Assembly: GCF_029240175.1 (NCBI RefSeq)
Contig: NZ_JARBTM010000001.1
Location: 124,001-188,000 of the forward strand
Source: Anaerosolibacter sp.
Lineage (GTDB): Bacteria; Bacillota; Clostridia; Peptostreptococcales; Thermotaleaceae
Length of the DNA: 64,000 bases
Direction of reading: 5' to 3'
Below, one piece after another: positions 23,421 to 32,456 of this stretch (position 1 is the first letter of the stretch; the number at the start of each line of letters is the position of its first letter). Position numbers and translations under genes: made by a program. The notes beneath the pieces were generated by a model. The model made no database searches and was not told the origin of the DNA. It saw only the letters and a list, made by a program, of their open reading frames with translations.

Positions 23421-25617
23421 TGCTTCGTTTCTCCTCAATATAATTTTTCAGCACATGAAAATAGTGGGAAGGTGTCACATTTTTTCGCCCAAAGTCTGAA
23501 TCATAGGCTTCATGACAGGAAAACAGCAGATTTTCCTTGGCCCTGGTAATCCCCACATAAAGGAGCCGCAGCCTTTCCTGAATGGTATCAACCCGTGCCT
23601 TCTCGATGGGAGATAAAGCATGGGCCTCGCCCATACGCATGTCCAGCTCCGCCTTAGCCACAGCCGTAGGATTCTTGTAATCATGTTTGAGAAACCAATA
23701 ATCACTTCTGAATTTATCCTCTAGCTTTGCTGGAAATTCCTCAGAGGTCATACAGGTAAGGTATACTGTATCAAACTCTAACCCTTTACTCTTGTGATAG
23801 GTAATGAGGTTAATGGTGCCAGGTTCAGCCGTAAATCCGTTTCGTTCATAGACCAAATTGGCGAAATAATTATAGGTATTTCTTATGTACTTTAACTGGG
23901 CAGCCAACTCGGCCATTCTCCAATTCGGGTTAAGCTGCATCATGTATTGAATATCTAAAGCCACCTTTTGGGCAATGGCCATCTGTTCTTCATCAAAGTG
24001 CAGCGATTCAGCAATATGCAACACTAAGGCTTCTGGTTCCACGGTACTGGCTTCCATAAACCTCTTCAACACTTCAATATTTTCTAATAACTGCTTCCCG
24101 TTAGGACTGCTCAAAATCTCCCGGGGTACTTCTCTTTCTAGGGTATCTTGGTCTGCTGGGTAGAAAATATTCTCTAGGTAGCAGCTTCCTAAAAATCCTA
24201 AAAGCTCCTCATCTTCCTTTGTTTCTTCCTGTAGGTATTGGGTTAACAAGTGGATAAATTTCTCCTGATCATCGGGGTGGGCGATGAAATCAAGGATACA
24301 GCCCAAAGCCTCCGTGGCTCTCGCCCGCTCTTTTGGGAAGCTGCTGACCTCCCTGTAGGGAATATCCTGCTGATCCATGATCTCCTTTATCTCATCCATG
24401 ATGTAACCATTTGGAATCAACACGGCGATAGTTTTGTCTTTATCCCGTTGTTTCTCAGCATTCTTTGCAATCTTTAACAGCTCTTCCCGCCTCGTTTTGG
24501 CTAGGATTTTTCCTATGGTATAGACCTGGGGTTTAGGATTTGGGAATGGGTCATCACCTCCTACGGGTGAAATCAGTTGGGGTTCAAGACTATCCCGGCA
24601 TAATTCCGTAGGATGAAGTTCTTGAGACCATTCCACCAAGTAGTTGGCCGTGTCAATAATATCCTTTGAGTTTCTACTGGAAACCAGAATTTTACTGACC
24701 TGGGTTCCTTTCTGTTCACAATATCGTTTAAATAGTTTTGGGTCCGATACAGTAAAAGTAGACATGATGCTCTGATTGCTGTCTCCTACCCGGGCTAAGT
24801 TTCCGCTTTTTTCTGAAAGTATGCGCAATAGCTCCTCTTGGAGTATGCTTGAATCTTGGGCTTCATCTTCAAAAATATACGTATATTTCTCTTGAAACCT
24901 TTCTCTGAGACCATCATCGATCTTTAGCAAATCAATAGATTTCACAATCAGGTCATCAAAATCGATCATGCCCATGTGCCGCAAGTAACGTTCATATTTT
25001 TCATATACATCAAGGGTCATTCTTAAGAGGGAGTGTTGGGGAAGTCCTTTCAACAGATCCGGAACACGATGAATATCGATGCCTTTACATTTAAAGTAGG
25101 AGATCATTTCCTTACACACATTGTTGATTTTTTTTGTCCATTGATCGATCTTTGATTTTACCTGGAAGCTTTTATCCTTCTCATTAAACGCAATGAAGCT
25201 CTTGAAAACAGCGTCATTTTCTTCGATCCATTGACTCGTTTCCCGCTGTAGAATTCGGTTTTGCTCAATTTCATCCAAGGGGATAAATTCATCGGTTAGA
25301 AGCAAAACCTCTGGCTTTTCTTTGATAATCTTCATGGCCAAGCTGTGAAGGGTCATCACTTCAAAGCCCTTATTCCTGGGGAGACCCTTCTCTTCCAGTA
25401 GATCCCCTATCCGCATTTTAAAGTTTGTCACCGCTGAATTCATATAAGTAACAATCAGAATCTTTCCCGGCAAATGTCGCTCCTCTTTGATGAGATTTGC
25501 CGTCAAGACAGCCAAAGTAAAGGTCTTTCCAGCCCCTGGCACGGACGGTACTCCTAGAAAGCCCCCTCGGTAATCACAAACCTCTTTTTGACCTGGTCTT
25601 AATCGAATATCCGCCAT
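23407..25617 (-). CDS. UvrD/AddA-like superfamily I DNA helicase
   Basis: A 736-residue SF1A helicase. Motif I VPGAGKTFTL (Walker A about 28-32), motif Ia VTYMNSAVTNF, motif II FEDEAQDS (DEAQ box), motif III ARVGDSNQSI, motif V LITYHKSKGLEFDTVYL and motif VI RLLYVGITRAKENL are all intact, so it should be an active ATP-driven 3'-5' translocase. It lacks the C-terminal nuclease domain of AddA and is much shorter (AddA is about 1,200 residues). It sits between a P-loop protein and a separate Fe-S nuclease in a tight operon, suggesting one multi-subunit exonuclease. Confidence 0.85.
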   Translation of the reverse strand: MADIRLRPGQKEVCDYRGGFLGVPSVPGAGKTFTLAVLTANLIKEERHLPGKILIVTYMNSAVTNFKMRIGDLLEEKGLPRNKGFEVMTLHSLAMKIIKEKPEVLLLTDEFIPLDEIEQNRILQRETSQWIEENDAVFKSFIAFNEKDKSFQVKSKIDQWTKKINNVCKEMISYFKCKGIDIHRVPDLLKGLPQHSLLRMTLDVYEKYERYLRHMGMIDFDDLIVKSIDLLKIDDGLRERFQEKYTYIFEDEAQDSSILQEELLRILSEKSGNLARVGDSNQSIMSTFTVSDPKLFKRYCEQKGTQVSKILVSSRNSKDIIDTANYLVEWSQELHPTELCRDSLEPQLISPVGGDDPFPNPKPQVYTIGKILAKTRREELLKIAKNAEKQRDKDKTIAVLIPNGYIMDEIKEIMDQQDIPYREVSSFPKERARATEALGCILDFIAHPDDQEKFIHLLTQYLQEETKEDEELLGFLGSCYLENIFYPADQDTLEREVPREILSSPNGKQLLENIEVLKRFMEASTVEPEALVLHIAESLHFDEEQMAIAQKVALDIQYMMQLNPNWRMAELAAQLKYIRNTYNYFANLVYERNGFTAEPGTINLITYHKSKGLEFDTVYLTCMTSEEFPAKLEDKFRSDYWFLKHDYKNPTAVAKAELDMRMGEAHALSPIEKARVDTIQERLRLLYVGITRAKENLLFSCHEAYDSDFGRKNVTPSHYFHVLKNYIEEKRSNEGN

Positions 25618-25664
25618 CGTAAAAATCCTTTCTTCATGGTTGTTTCTTTAACCCATGATGACAA

Positions 25665-27680
25665 TTATTTCTTGCTGCAAGTTCCCTGTAATTCAATACC
25701 TAACAGCCCCTCTTGCTCATAGCCGTGTTTGCTATAAAGGCTCTGGGCAGCAATAATTCTCTCACCACATCGGTTTATCAATCTATTCACTGTAATACCT
25801 AGTTTTCTCTTTCTAAAATACGCTCCTGTATCATCATTCCATGGCTGACTAGGATTCCACTTGGGAGAAAATACATAGGGATTGGTCAACGCTTTCACAT
25901 CGCTGCTGGCCCACTCTTCTGACAGAACGTCGCTCCAAATCTGAACCTTTCTTTGATATCCAAAGGATAAATAGGTATAGGGCGTCACCAGAATCACATC
26001 TTCACAGTATCGTTTATGATGAATCTCTTCCTGGCTTTCTCCAGTCTTCATCCCCTTCTTGATGGCATCAATGAACCGTCGATTGATATCTATGCCCTCA
26101 TTGCCAAGGGAAGCCATGACCATACGAAAGTTTCCCGCCGAATCGATCAACTGTTTACAGACAATCCCTTGTTTCTCCCCATGGGGCAGAAAAATAAGGA
26201 CTTCTCCAAAGAATTTTTGAAAAAAATATTCAATATCATAGATTCCACCTGTCATGTAATCGTTGAGCCAACGCCTTAGGCTTTCATATTTCTTCAAAGG
26301 CCCTTGACCAATTCTTCTTTTCACAACCTCATCGATGTGTTGTTCTGGGGGAAGTTGGTAAGGCCTTTGCTTCATGATTTCCTTTGTCAGCAGATGACAT
26401 CGAATAGGATCTATATCCAGAATTACCGATATGGTTACAGCCAAATCTTCGGGATTCGTATAGCAATCCCACTGGGGGTGGGCAATGGATGCCATGGTAA
26501 CCAACGCTTTGACATATACCTGGTCGATGGCCCGTTTATTTCTTGCAATGCTTTCAACCCCATATCCTCCTTTTTCTAACTGACGCCGCAAGGTGTATTC
26601 TGTTACGCTGTCAGCCACGGGACATATGACTGCAATTTCTCTGGGTTTTACACCATCCTGTAATAAGGTTAAAACCTTTTCTCCTAGCCGATTGAGCATC
26701 TCGCTTCTCAGCTCAGCTTCCAATAATTCGATACAGCCAATGGCTGTTTCAACAGGTTGTTTATCAAATACTATGATATTTTTTATTTGTCCACCCATCC
26801 CTTTAAAGTGCTTGCCACGGGTGTAACATTCTTTTAACTCCACTTGGGTACATAACGGGAAAATAGTTTCCTCTATCAACTCAGGACATGCCCCTAAGGC
26901 CCTTGTCATTTCCCCATCTGTATTATAGGTCAATGCGCTCCCCTTGGCCCCTTCCAAAAGGTCAAGGATCAATGCTGCTTCTGCAGGCACCGCCTCTTCT
27001 AAATCATCTACAATCATAAAAGCATTTTGCTTCCGTAACAGGGCGCTATAGTCCTTATTATTCCTTAAATATCGGTCATAGAGATAGACCGTCATTCCAT
27101 AATCAAGCACACCTTTTTCCAAGGTTTCTTCCATATATTGATCACAAATTTCCTGGATCTCCCGATAGACAAGGGGAGGTATTTTTCCCTGCTCCCCTTG
27201 GGTGCCGTAGAGGATTTCCCCAATCTGATCAAGGGCTACGCTGCCCATGGCTGCTTTCGATAAATTATGAATCAATTCCATGGCAATACGGTCCTGGGCA
27301 GCACCCACATCTAACAGCTTTCCCCTTCTCCGATGCTCATCTACAATCTGTTCCATGATACTTTGAGAGGTTTCTATAGTCATAAACACAGGCTCTAATC
27401 GCTGGTATTCCTGCCATGGTATTTCCTGCTGAACCAAGGGCCAATACTTTCTCAGTTCTTCCTGAACAAAGCCAAAATATGAGAACAGCTTAAGCTTTGC
27501 AGAATAACTGGGTTGGATGGACTCCTTCCACAGCTGAGACTGCCGCCGATTTCGCAGCAGTACCAATATTTGATGGGAGGCAACCCCCTGGTCCATCCAG
27601 CGCTGGTATTGGTTCATCAGCAGAGTGGTTTTGCCGCTGCCAGTTATGCCCTTGTATAAAGTAATCTTTCCTGCATGCAT
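25665..27680 (-). CDS. Helicase-like P-loop protein (AddB N-terminal-like)
   Basis: A 671-residue protein with an intact Walker A (YKGITGSGKTTL, about 9-20) and a Walker B-like FMIVDDLEEA, then helicase-like segments without clear later SF1 motifs. This resembles the helicase-fold part of AddB/RecC-type subunits, which recognise DNA rather than translocate. The Fe-S nuclease domain of AddB is absent here and is instead encoded by the third gene of the operon. It is 47 nt upstream of the UvrD-like helicase. The start at 27680 has a weak site (TAGGGAT). Family placement is tentative. Confidence 0.6.
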   Translation of the reverse strand: MHAGKITLYKGITGSGKTTLLMNQYQRWMDQGVASHQILVLLRNRRQSQLWKESIQPSYSAKLKLFSYFGFVQEELRKYWPLVQQEIPWQEYQRLEPVFMTIETSQSIMEQIVDEHRRRGKLLDVGAAQDRIAMELIHNLSKAAMGSVALDQIGEILYGTQGEQGKIPPLVYREIQEICDQYMEETLEKGVLDYGMTVYLYDRYLRNNKDYSALLRKQNAFMIVDDLEEAVPAEAALILDLLEGAKGSALTYNTDGEMTRALGACPELIEETIFPLCTQVELKECYTRGKHFKGMGGQIKNIIVFDKQPVETAIGCIELLEAELRSEMLNRLGEKVLTLLQDGVKPREIAVICPVADSVTEYTLRRQLEKGGYGVESIARNKRAIDQVYVKALVTMASIAHPQWDCYTNPEDLAVTISVILDIDPIRCHLLTKEIMKQRPYQLPPEQHIDEVVKRRIGQGPLKKYESLRRWLNDYMTGGIYDIEYFFQKFFGEVLIFLPHGEKQGIVCKQLIDSAGNFRMVMASLGNEGIDINRRFIDAIKKGMKTGESQEEIHHKRYCEDVILVTPYTYLSFGYQRKVQIWSDVLSEEWASSDVKALTNPYVFSPKWNPSQPWNDDTGAYFRKRKLGITVNRLINRCGERIIAAQSLYSKHGYEQEGLLGIELQGTCSKK

Positions 27681-27841
27681 TCGATATCCCTACTTTTCCA
27701 ATGGTTTTCTAGCTTCTATTTTACCATAACTTCACATCTTTGGTATCAGTATTCCTGTCATGGGCAATAATACTGACAAGCTCATATATGGGTACGCATC
27801 ATCAAGCTTTTAACTTTCAACTCAAATATCTTTTAACCCTC

Positions 27842-27906
27842 TGGTTAGCAGTTAGCCGTTAGCAGGTCCATCATTTTTTATACCGCTAACCGCTAACTGC
27901 TAACCA
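27842..27906. repeat. Inverted-repeat element with GCTAACN-repeat arms
   Basis: Left arm 27842-27863 and right arm 27885-27906 are 22-bp inverted repeats with one mismatch, and each arm consists of three 7-bp GTTAGCN/GCTAACN units around an AT-rich 21-nt loop. The right arm shares 20 identical bases with 7094-7113. The remaining spacer 27681-27841 and 27907-27992 contains no gene I can support. Confidence 0.75.
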
Positions 27907-27992
27907 TATAAAGTAGTGATTCAGTTGGTGAAATCCATATAAAGATAAACACAAACTTAGCAACTATCATCAAATACGGAGAGGATTTTTTC

Positions 27993-29417
27993 ATGGAACA
28001 GCCAATCATACACAGCTATAAAATGTATTTTATTCATCCATTCATCTACGAGGATAGTAATTATGCCAATATTATCAAGTGTCTGCTCCAAGAAGAAAGC
28101 CAATGGCAGCTAACGGTGTATAAGAGCGAAAAAGATGAAGATCATATCCGTACTGAGTACTTCCTTCCCCATATTATCAAGTTTTTATATCCCACCATGT
28201 ATTTAAATGAAAAGGAAAAAAAAGAAGTGGACTCCATAGCCCCCCATATACTTAAAGAGTTGAGCAGTCTGGATTTTGTCCTTAAGCCAAATCTATTGGA
28301 AACTTATCAATCCTTTGATATCCTATGCGACGAAGCATCTTACACCTTAAATTTTGAAAATATACATTTAAAAATATTCCACGGTGGTGTAGGTTTTCTA
28401 TACTTCTCCGTCATCAGTAAAGAAAACGAGTTGACATTGAATGATATGATCAGAATCAATCAGCTGATACGCCCCATTCGTCCCTTATACAAGGACTATC
28501 CCATGGCCCACCTTCGATTTCACAAGGATATACCCCTGTATACGCTAAAAGATCTTTTGGATACCCTTCTGGGTGAGATCAATGCCTTTGATCACAAGGA
28601 AAAGATCTATAACATCTACATTGATCGATTGATTTTCTACAGCTACGCATGTTTAAAAAAAGAATCCCTGGCTGCGGATCAATGGGTATATGAACGGAAA
28701 GACCTTGTAGAAGCCCTAAGAAGCTGCAGTCTTTATGAACCAGATAAGGAGAATATGATTCTATTAAGTTCAACGGACCAGGAACAGGTCTATTTTTCCC
28801 GTCACAAATCCTCCATTTACGGCTTTAGTAAAGAAGGCGGTGTTTTACTGACCATAGATAAGGATTTGAAAGGAGAGGAAATACTGCCCAATATCTGTGA
28901 AGCCTATATTCCCAGCTATTTTTCTACCTATTATTTGGATATCTTAATTCTCGCCCTATATCAACGCATCTCACTGATAAACTATTGTAGAAAACTAAGC
29001 ATGCTTAAATCCCTCATTCATTATAAGCAGAAGATTGAGCACATTCGCTTTGAAATTCTTAAGTTTACAAATACTGCTTGGTTTACCCAAATTACCAATT
29101 CAGAACTGGGCATGGCTATCTGGAAGCATTGGTTTACATTGTTTGAGAATGAAGCCCTATACTGTGAGGTAAAGCAGGGCCTTGAAGAACTGGATGATTT
29201 CCTGGAGAGCAAAAGACAACATCGATTCAGCCTTAAGTTAGGCTTGATTACTGCCATAACCATACCCCCTACCTTAATATTCAGCTATGTGGGAAATGAT
29301 TTTGATCGATTGTCCTTTTGGGACCTGCTTCATCCAAGGTTCTTAAGCAGCTCTTTCTTTCTATTCTTAGGTATGTTGGGTTTACTCTTTGCCATTGATA
29401 GATTTCATAAAACGTAA
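27993..29417 (+). CDS. Unknown protein with two C-terminal transmembrane helices
   Basis: A 474-residue protein whose first 400 residues look soluble and helical and whose end carries two closely spaced transmembrane helices (about 411-427 and 446-465) separated by a short loop containing YVGNDFDRLS. This layout, a large cytoplasmic domain with paired C-terminal helices, recalls CorA-type or DUF155-like membrane proteins, but the CorA GMN motif is absent. CGGAGAGGA lies 7 nt before ATG 27993. The gene is monocistronic with its own terminator. No function can be assigned. Confidence 0.6.
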   Translation: MEQPIIHSYKMYFIHPFIYEDSNYANIIKCLLQEESQWQLTVYKSEKDEDHIRTEYFLPHIIKFLYPTMYLNEKEKKEVDSIAPHILKELSSLDFVLKPNLLETYQSFDILCDEASYTLNFENIHLKIFHGGVGFLYFSVISKENELTLNDMIRINQLIRPIRPLYKDYPMAHLRFHKDIPLYTLKDLLDTLLGEINAFDHKEKIYNIYIDRLIFYSYACLKKESLAADQWVYERKDLVEALRSCSLYEPDKENMILLSSTDQEQVYFSRHKSSIYGFSKEGGVLLTIDKDLKGEEILPNICEAYIPSYFSTYYLDILILALYQRISLINYCRKLSMLKSLIHYKQKIEHIRFEILKFTNTAWFTQITNSELGMAIWKHWFTLFENEALYCEVKQGLEELDDFLESKRQHRFSLKLGLITAITIPPTLIFSYVGNDFDRLSFWDLLHPRFLSSSFFLFLGMLGLLFAIDRFHKT

Positions 29418-29448
29418 TGAAGGAATGTCCCATGGGACATTCCTTCAT
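29417..29448. terminator. Shared bidirectional terminator
   Basis: A perfect 15-bp stem (29417-29431 with 29434-29448) fills the gap between the convergent genes ending at 29417 and 29449. Confidence 0.8.
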
Positions 29449-31197
29449 TTATATTCCATATTTCCAGATCTTCTCATATAGGCTGGACCGACTGATATTT
29501 AATATTCGAGCCGTTTCTGTCCGGTTACCGCCCGTATTTTTTAAGCATTCGATAATCGCGTCTTTTTCAGCTTCCTCTAAAATATCCTTTAGTTCCCTTT
29601 TCCCACTGCTATGAACACTGATTTCTGACTTTTTTAGGTATCTTGGTAAGTGATTCATCTGGATTTCTTTTCCATAGTCGGCCAAGTTCACAGCTCGTTC
29701 CAAAACATTTTCCAGTTCTCGGACATTTCCCGGCCATCCATGACTTCTCATCTGCTTCATGGCTTGGGATGATATGCCTGTCACATAGTTACCAACCTGC
29801 TCACAGATTTTAATCATCAGATGCTGAATCAATACCTCTATATCTTCGGGTCTTTCTCGAAGGGGCGGAATCGTTATGGTCATTACATTCAAACGATAGT
29901 ATAAATCCTCACGAAACTCTCCCTTTTCCACCATTTCTTCCAGATTTCTATTGGTGGCAGCAATGATTCTTACATTTAAAGGAATGTTCTCTACACCGCC
30001 TACCCGCTCAATTTCTTTTTCTTGAAGAACCCGCAGCAATTTCGCCTGCATATTATGGGGCATGTCCCCAATTTCGTCTAAGAAAATACTCCCTCCGTTG
30101 GCCAACTCAAACTTTCCCTTTTTTCCCCCTCTTTTTGCCCCTGTAAAAGCCCCTTCCTCATAGCCAAAGAGTTCAGATTCCAAAAGTTCAGCTGGTATGG
30201 CAGCACAGTTTACCTTGATAAAGGCGCCCATGGCACGGTTGCTTCGACTATGGATTGCGTGGGCAAAAAGTTCTTTACCTGTACCGCTTTCGCCTCGAAT
30301 CAACACATTAGAATTGGTATGGGCTGCTTTTTCCCCTAGATATTTCGCTTCCTGCATCTTGTCGCTGGTCCCTACAATGCTGTCAAAATTATATTTAACA
30401 CCACTTACCTGTTGCAATGCATCCTTATAGTACTTTAATTCCTTTTGGATCGTATTGATTTTGTTTGCCAAAATCCCCACTTCTTTAACATCTTTAAACA
30501 TAATTTTTCCGACAACTGCTACCACTTTTCCTTCTTTTATGATGGGTATACGCATAACAACAATATTTTTACCCTTAATGTTTTGGATTTCCCCAATTTC
30601 TTCTCTGCCTGTCTTGGCTACAATATGAAGCCGACTGCTCTCAATTACCTCCGTGACGTGCCTTCCAACCACTTCATCCTTCTTTACACCAAGATAATCG
30701 GCATAGGCATTGTTCATCATGGTGACGATCCCATGCTCATCTACTACCACAATACCATCATATGCATTTTCTAATATGGTCTTTAGGATTTCTGAAATAT
30801 GCTTTTCCATTTCTAGTTCTTGGGTAACTCGCTTTAAATCTGTAATATCCTGAAACACCGCCACTGCCCCAATAATTTCTTCACCTTTTTTAATGGGCGT
30901 TCGGTGAATTATCAATTGTCTATCATTGAAAATTTCTACTTTTTCCAGTTCCTTTTGTCCGCTTTTTATTACCTCAGGCAGCTTAGAGTTCGGCAGCACT
31001 TGATATATGCCTCGACCTAGACTTTCTTCAACCTTTGCGCCTAGTATTTTTTCAGCAAAATTATTATAAACAACAATTTCATTTTTTTTATTGATCGCAA
31101 TAATGGCATTGTCTGCAGCGTCAAGAATGGCATTTAATATATCGTCATATTCATTTAAAAATATCTTCCTATCATCCAAATGGTCTTTCACTAGCAT
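29449..31197 (-). CDS. PAS-PAS sigma-54-dependent transcriptional activator
   Basis: A 582-residue bacterial enhancer-binding protein. Two PAS domains (about 20-120 and 138-235) precede an AAA+ domain with Walker A GESGTGKE (302-309), the sigma-54 contact loop GAFTGA (349-354) and Walker [11 protein letters not shown] Fis-type HTH ends the protein ([19 protein letters not shown]). It remodels RNA polymerase-sigma54 at promoters it binds, in response to a ligand sensed by PAS. No receiver domain is present, so it is not two-component controlled. GGGAGG precedes ATG 31197. I see no -24/-12 promoter next to it, so its target is unknown. Confidence 0.88.
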   Translation of the reverse strand: MLVKDHLDDRKIFLNEYDDILNAILDAADNAIIAINKKNEIVVYNNFAEKILGAKVEESLGRGIYQVLPNSKLPEVIKSGQKELEKVEIFNDRQLIIHRTPIKKGEEIIGAVAVFQDITDLKRVTQELEMEKHISEILKTILENAYDGIVVVDEHGIVTMMNNAYADYLGVKKDEVVGRHVTEVIESSRLHIVAKTGREEIGEIQNIKGKNIVVMRIPIIKEGKVVAVVGKIMFKDVKEVGILANKINTIQKELKYYKDALQQVSGVKYNFDSIVGTSDKMQEAKYLGEKAAHTNSNVLIRGESGTGKELFAHAIHSRSNRAMGAFIKVNCAAIPAELLESELFGYEEGAFTGAKRGGKKGKFELANGGSIFLDEIGDMPHNMQAKLLRVLQEKEIERVGGVENIPLNVRIIAATNRNLEEMVEKGEFREDLYYRLNVMTITIPPLRERPEDIEVLIQHLMIKICEQVGNYVTGISSQAMKQMRSHGWPGNVRELENVLERAVNLADYGKEIQMNHLPRYLKKSEISVHSSGKRELKDILEEAEKDAIIECLKNTGGNRTETARILNISRSSLYEKIWKYGI

Positions 31198-31416
31198 ACA
31201 ACATGCCTCCCTAAATGTACCAAGCTTATAACCTCATTATATCATAATTATAAAATTTTTCCCTTTTCTATAATTTTTGGTGCTATAGTCAACCATTGCT
31301 TTCATAGAACTTAAATATTGAGTGAATACTAAAATATATCTATAAATTTTATAGGTATAATCCCATTGACCTTTGTCTTCCAAGACAATTGATTCATCCA
31401 AAAGGAGGGATAACGG

Positions 31417-31957
31417 ATGAAAAAAGTGCATCAATCATGGATCACATTGGCATTGGCTTTCATGATCGTCGGCGGCGGTGTAACCAATGCCTTCACCCCC
31501 ACCGAAACCAAAGAACTAGTATATGATTGTGAAACCATATCACAAGATGAAGGTTCATTGCATTCCAGGCAATGTTAGTCGTTCTTCCTTTCGCTATTCC
31601 TGTACAGAAGAAGAATATCATCTTCTCGCAGCCTTGATCCATGCAGAGGCAAGAGGAGAAAATTTTATGGGAAAAGTTGCTGTAGGTAGCGTTGTCTTAA
31701 ATCGATTAAAAAGTGAAGAGTTTCCTCGAACAATAAAGGATGTCATTTTTCAACCTAACCAGTTTACAGCGATTTCTGATGGACAAATTCATTTGATTCC
31801 TGAAAATGAATCTTATTTGGCGGCAGAGCTTGCCCTAAAGGGACATGACCCTACCGAGGGATGTTTATACTATTATAATCCTAAAATTTCTACTTCCAGA
31901 TGGATATTTAACCGTAAAATCATCAAAGTTATTGGCAACCATCGATTTGCCATATAG
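31417..31957 (+). pseudogene. SleB-like cell-wall hydrolase, reading frame broken
   Basis: AAAGGAGGG and ATG 31417 begin a frame encoding a signal peptide (MKKVHQSWITLALAFMIVGG...) that ends at TAG 31576. The catalytic domain lies in the +1 frame, from about 31523 to 31957, with YHLLAALIHAEARGENF (catalytic Glu), KVAVGSVVLNRL and AISDGQIHLIP, the pattern of SleB/CwlJ lytic transglycosylases that degrade spore cortex. The two halves would make a normal secreted hydrolase if one base were skipped between 31523 and 31578. It may be a pseudogene, a sequencing error, or translated by an internal start without export. Confidence 0.65.
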
Positions 31958-32037
31958 CCATATATAGAATATAATACGCATATTACTGTCCTAGCTATTA
32001 AGTATTTCCAATCGTCTATTGGCAGTGAATATGTTAA

Positions 32038-32080
32038 AACAAAAATATCTTGTGACGAAAATCACAGGGTATTTTTGTTT
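32038..32080 (+). terminator. Intrinsic terminator before feoA
   Basis: AACAAAAATA (32038-32047) pairs with TATTTTTGTT (32070-32079), with an inner TGTGA/TCACA stem. It ends the sleB-like transcript and precedes the feo promoter. Confidence 0.7.
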
Positions 32081-32087
32081 TACAATA

Positions 32088-32116
32088 TTGACAGTCATTC
32101 TCACTAAGTGTATGAT
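32088..32116 (+). promoter_or_regulatory. Consensus promoter of feoAB
   Basis: TTGACA (32088-32093), 17-bp spacer, TATGAT (32111-32116). Confidence 0.8.
32089..32103. promoter_or_regulatory. Second, weaker Fur-box-like site over the -35
   Basis: Aligned to the 7-1-7 Fur consensus TGATAATNATTATCA, 11 of 14 defined positions match. It overlaps the -35 hexamer, a position that would block RNA polymerase. Confidence 0.4.
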
Positions 32117-32154
32117 TATTTTGTAACATCAATGAAAAATTATGCTATTTTGAT

Positions 32155-32173
32155 GATAATGATTTTCATTATA
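32155..32173. promoter_or_regulatory. Fur box of feoAB
   Basis: 16 of 19 positions match the classical Fur consensus GATAATGATAATCATTATC. It lies about 40 nt downstream of the -10 and 44 nt before feoA, consistent with iron-dependent repression. Confidence 0.8.
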
Positions 32174-32216
32174 GAATTGTATTAATTATTAATTTTATTT
32201 ATAGGGGGTACATAGT

Positions 32217-32435
32217 ATGACATTAGATTTAGCCATGAGAGGACAAATGATTGAGGTTGTTACCATTCCTGACGCGACGATCAGAGCCCAAGCTATTCGA
32301 TTGGGTATTTATGAAGGTGCCAAACTTATTTGTTCAGAAAAACTCCCTGCAGGCCCTGTGATTTTACAAAATAGAATGCAGGAAATTGCCATAGGAAGGA
32401 ATTTAGCAAAGAAAATAGCAATAAAGGCTTTATAA
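32217..32435 (+). CDS. feoA: Ferrous iron transport protein FeoA
   Basis: A 72-residue SH3-like cytoplasmic protein that supports the FeoB permease. Typical features are the short length, the IRAQAIRLGIYEGAKLICSE turn (family pattern RLxxLGxxxG) and the final IALGR-like segment VILQNRMQEIAIGRNLAKKI. AGGGGG lies about 9 nt before ATG 32217. It is 21 nt upstream of feoB and shares the Fur-controlled promoter. Confidence 0.88.
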   Translation: MTLDLAMRGQMIEVVTIPDATIRAQAIRLGIYEGAKLICSEKLPAGPVILQNRMQEIAIGRNLAKKIAIKAL

Positions 32436-32456
32436 TAACAAGGAGGTACTCGAATC

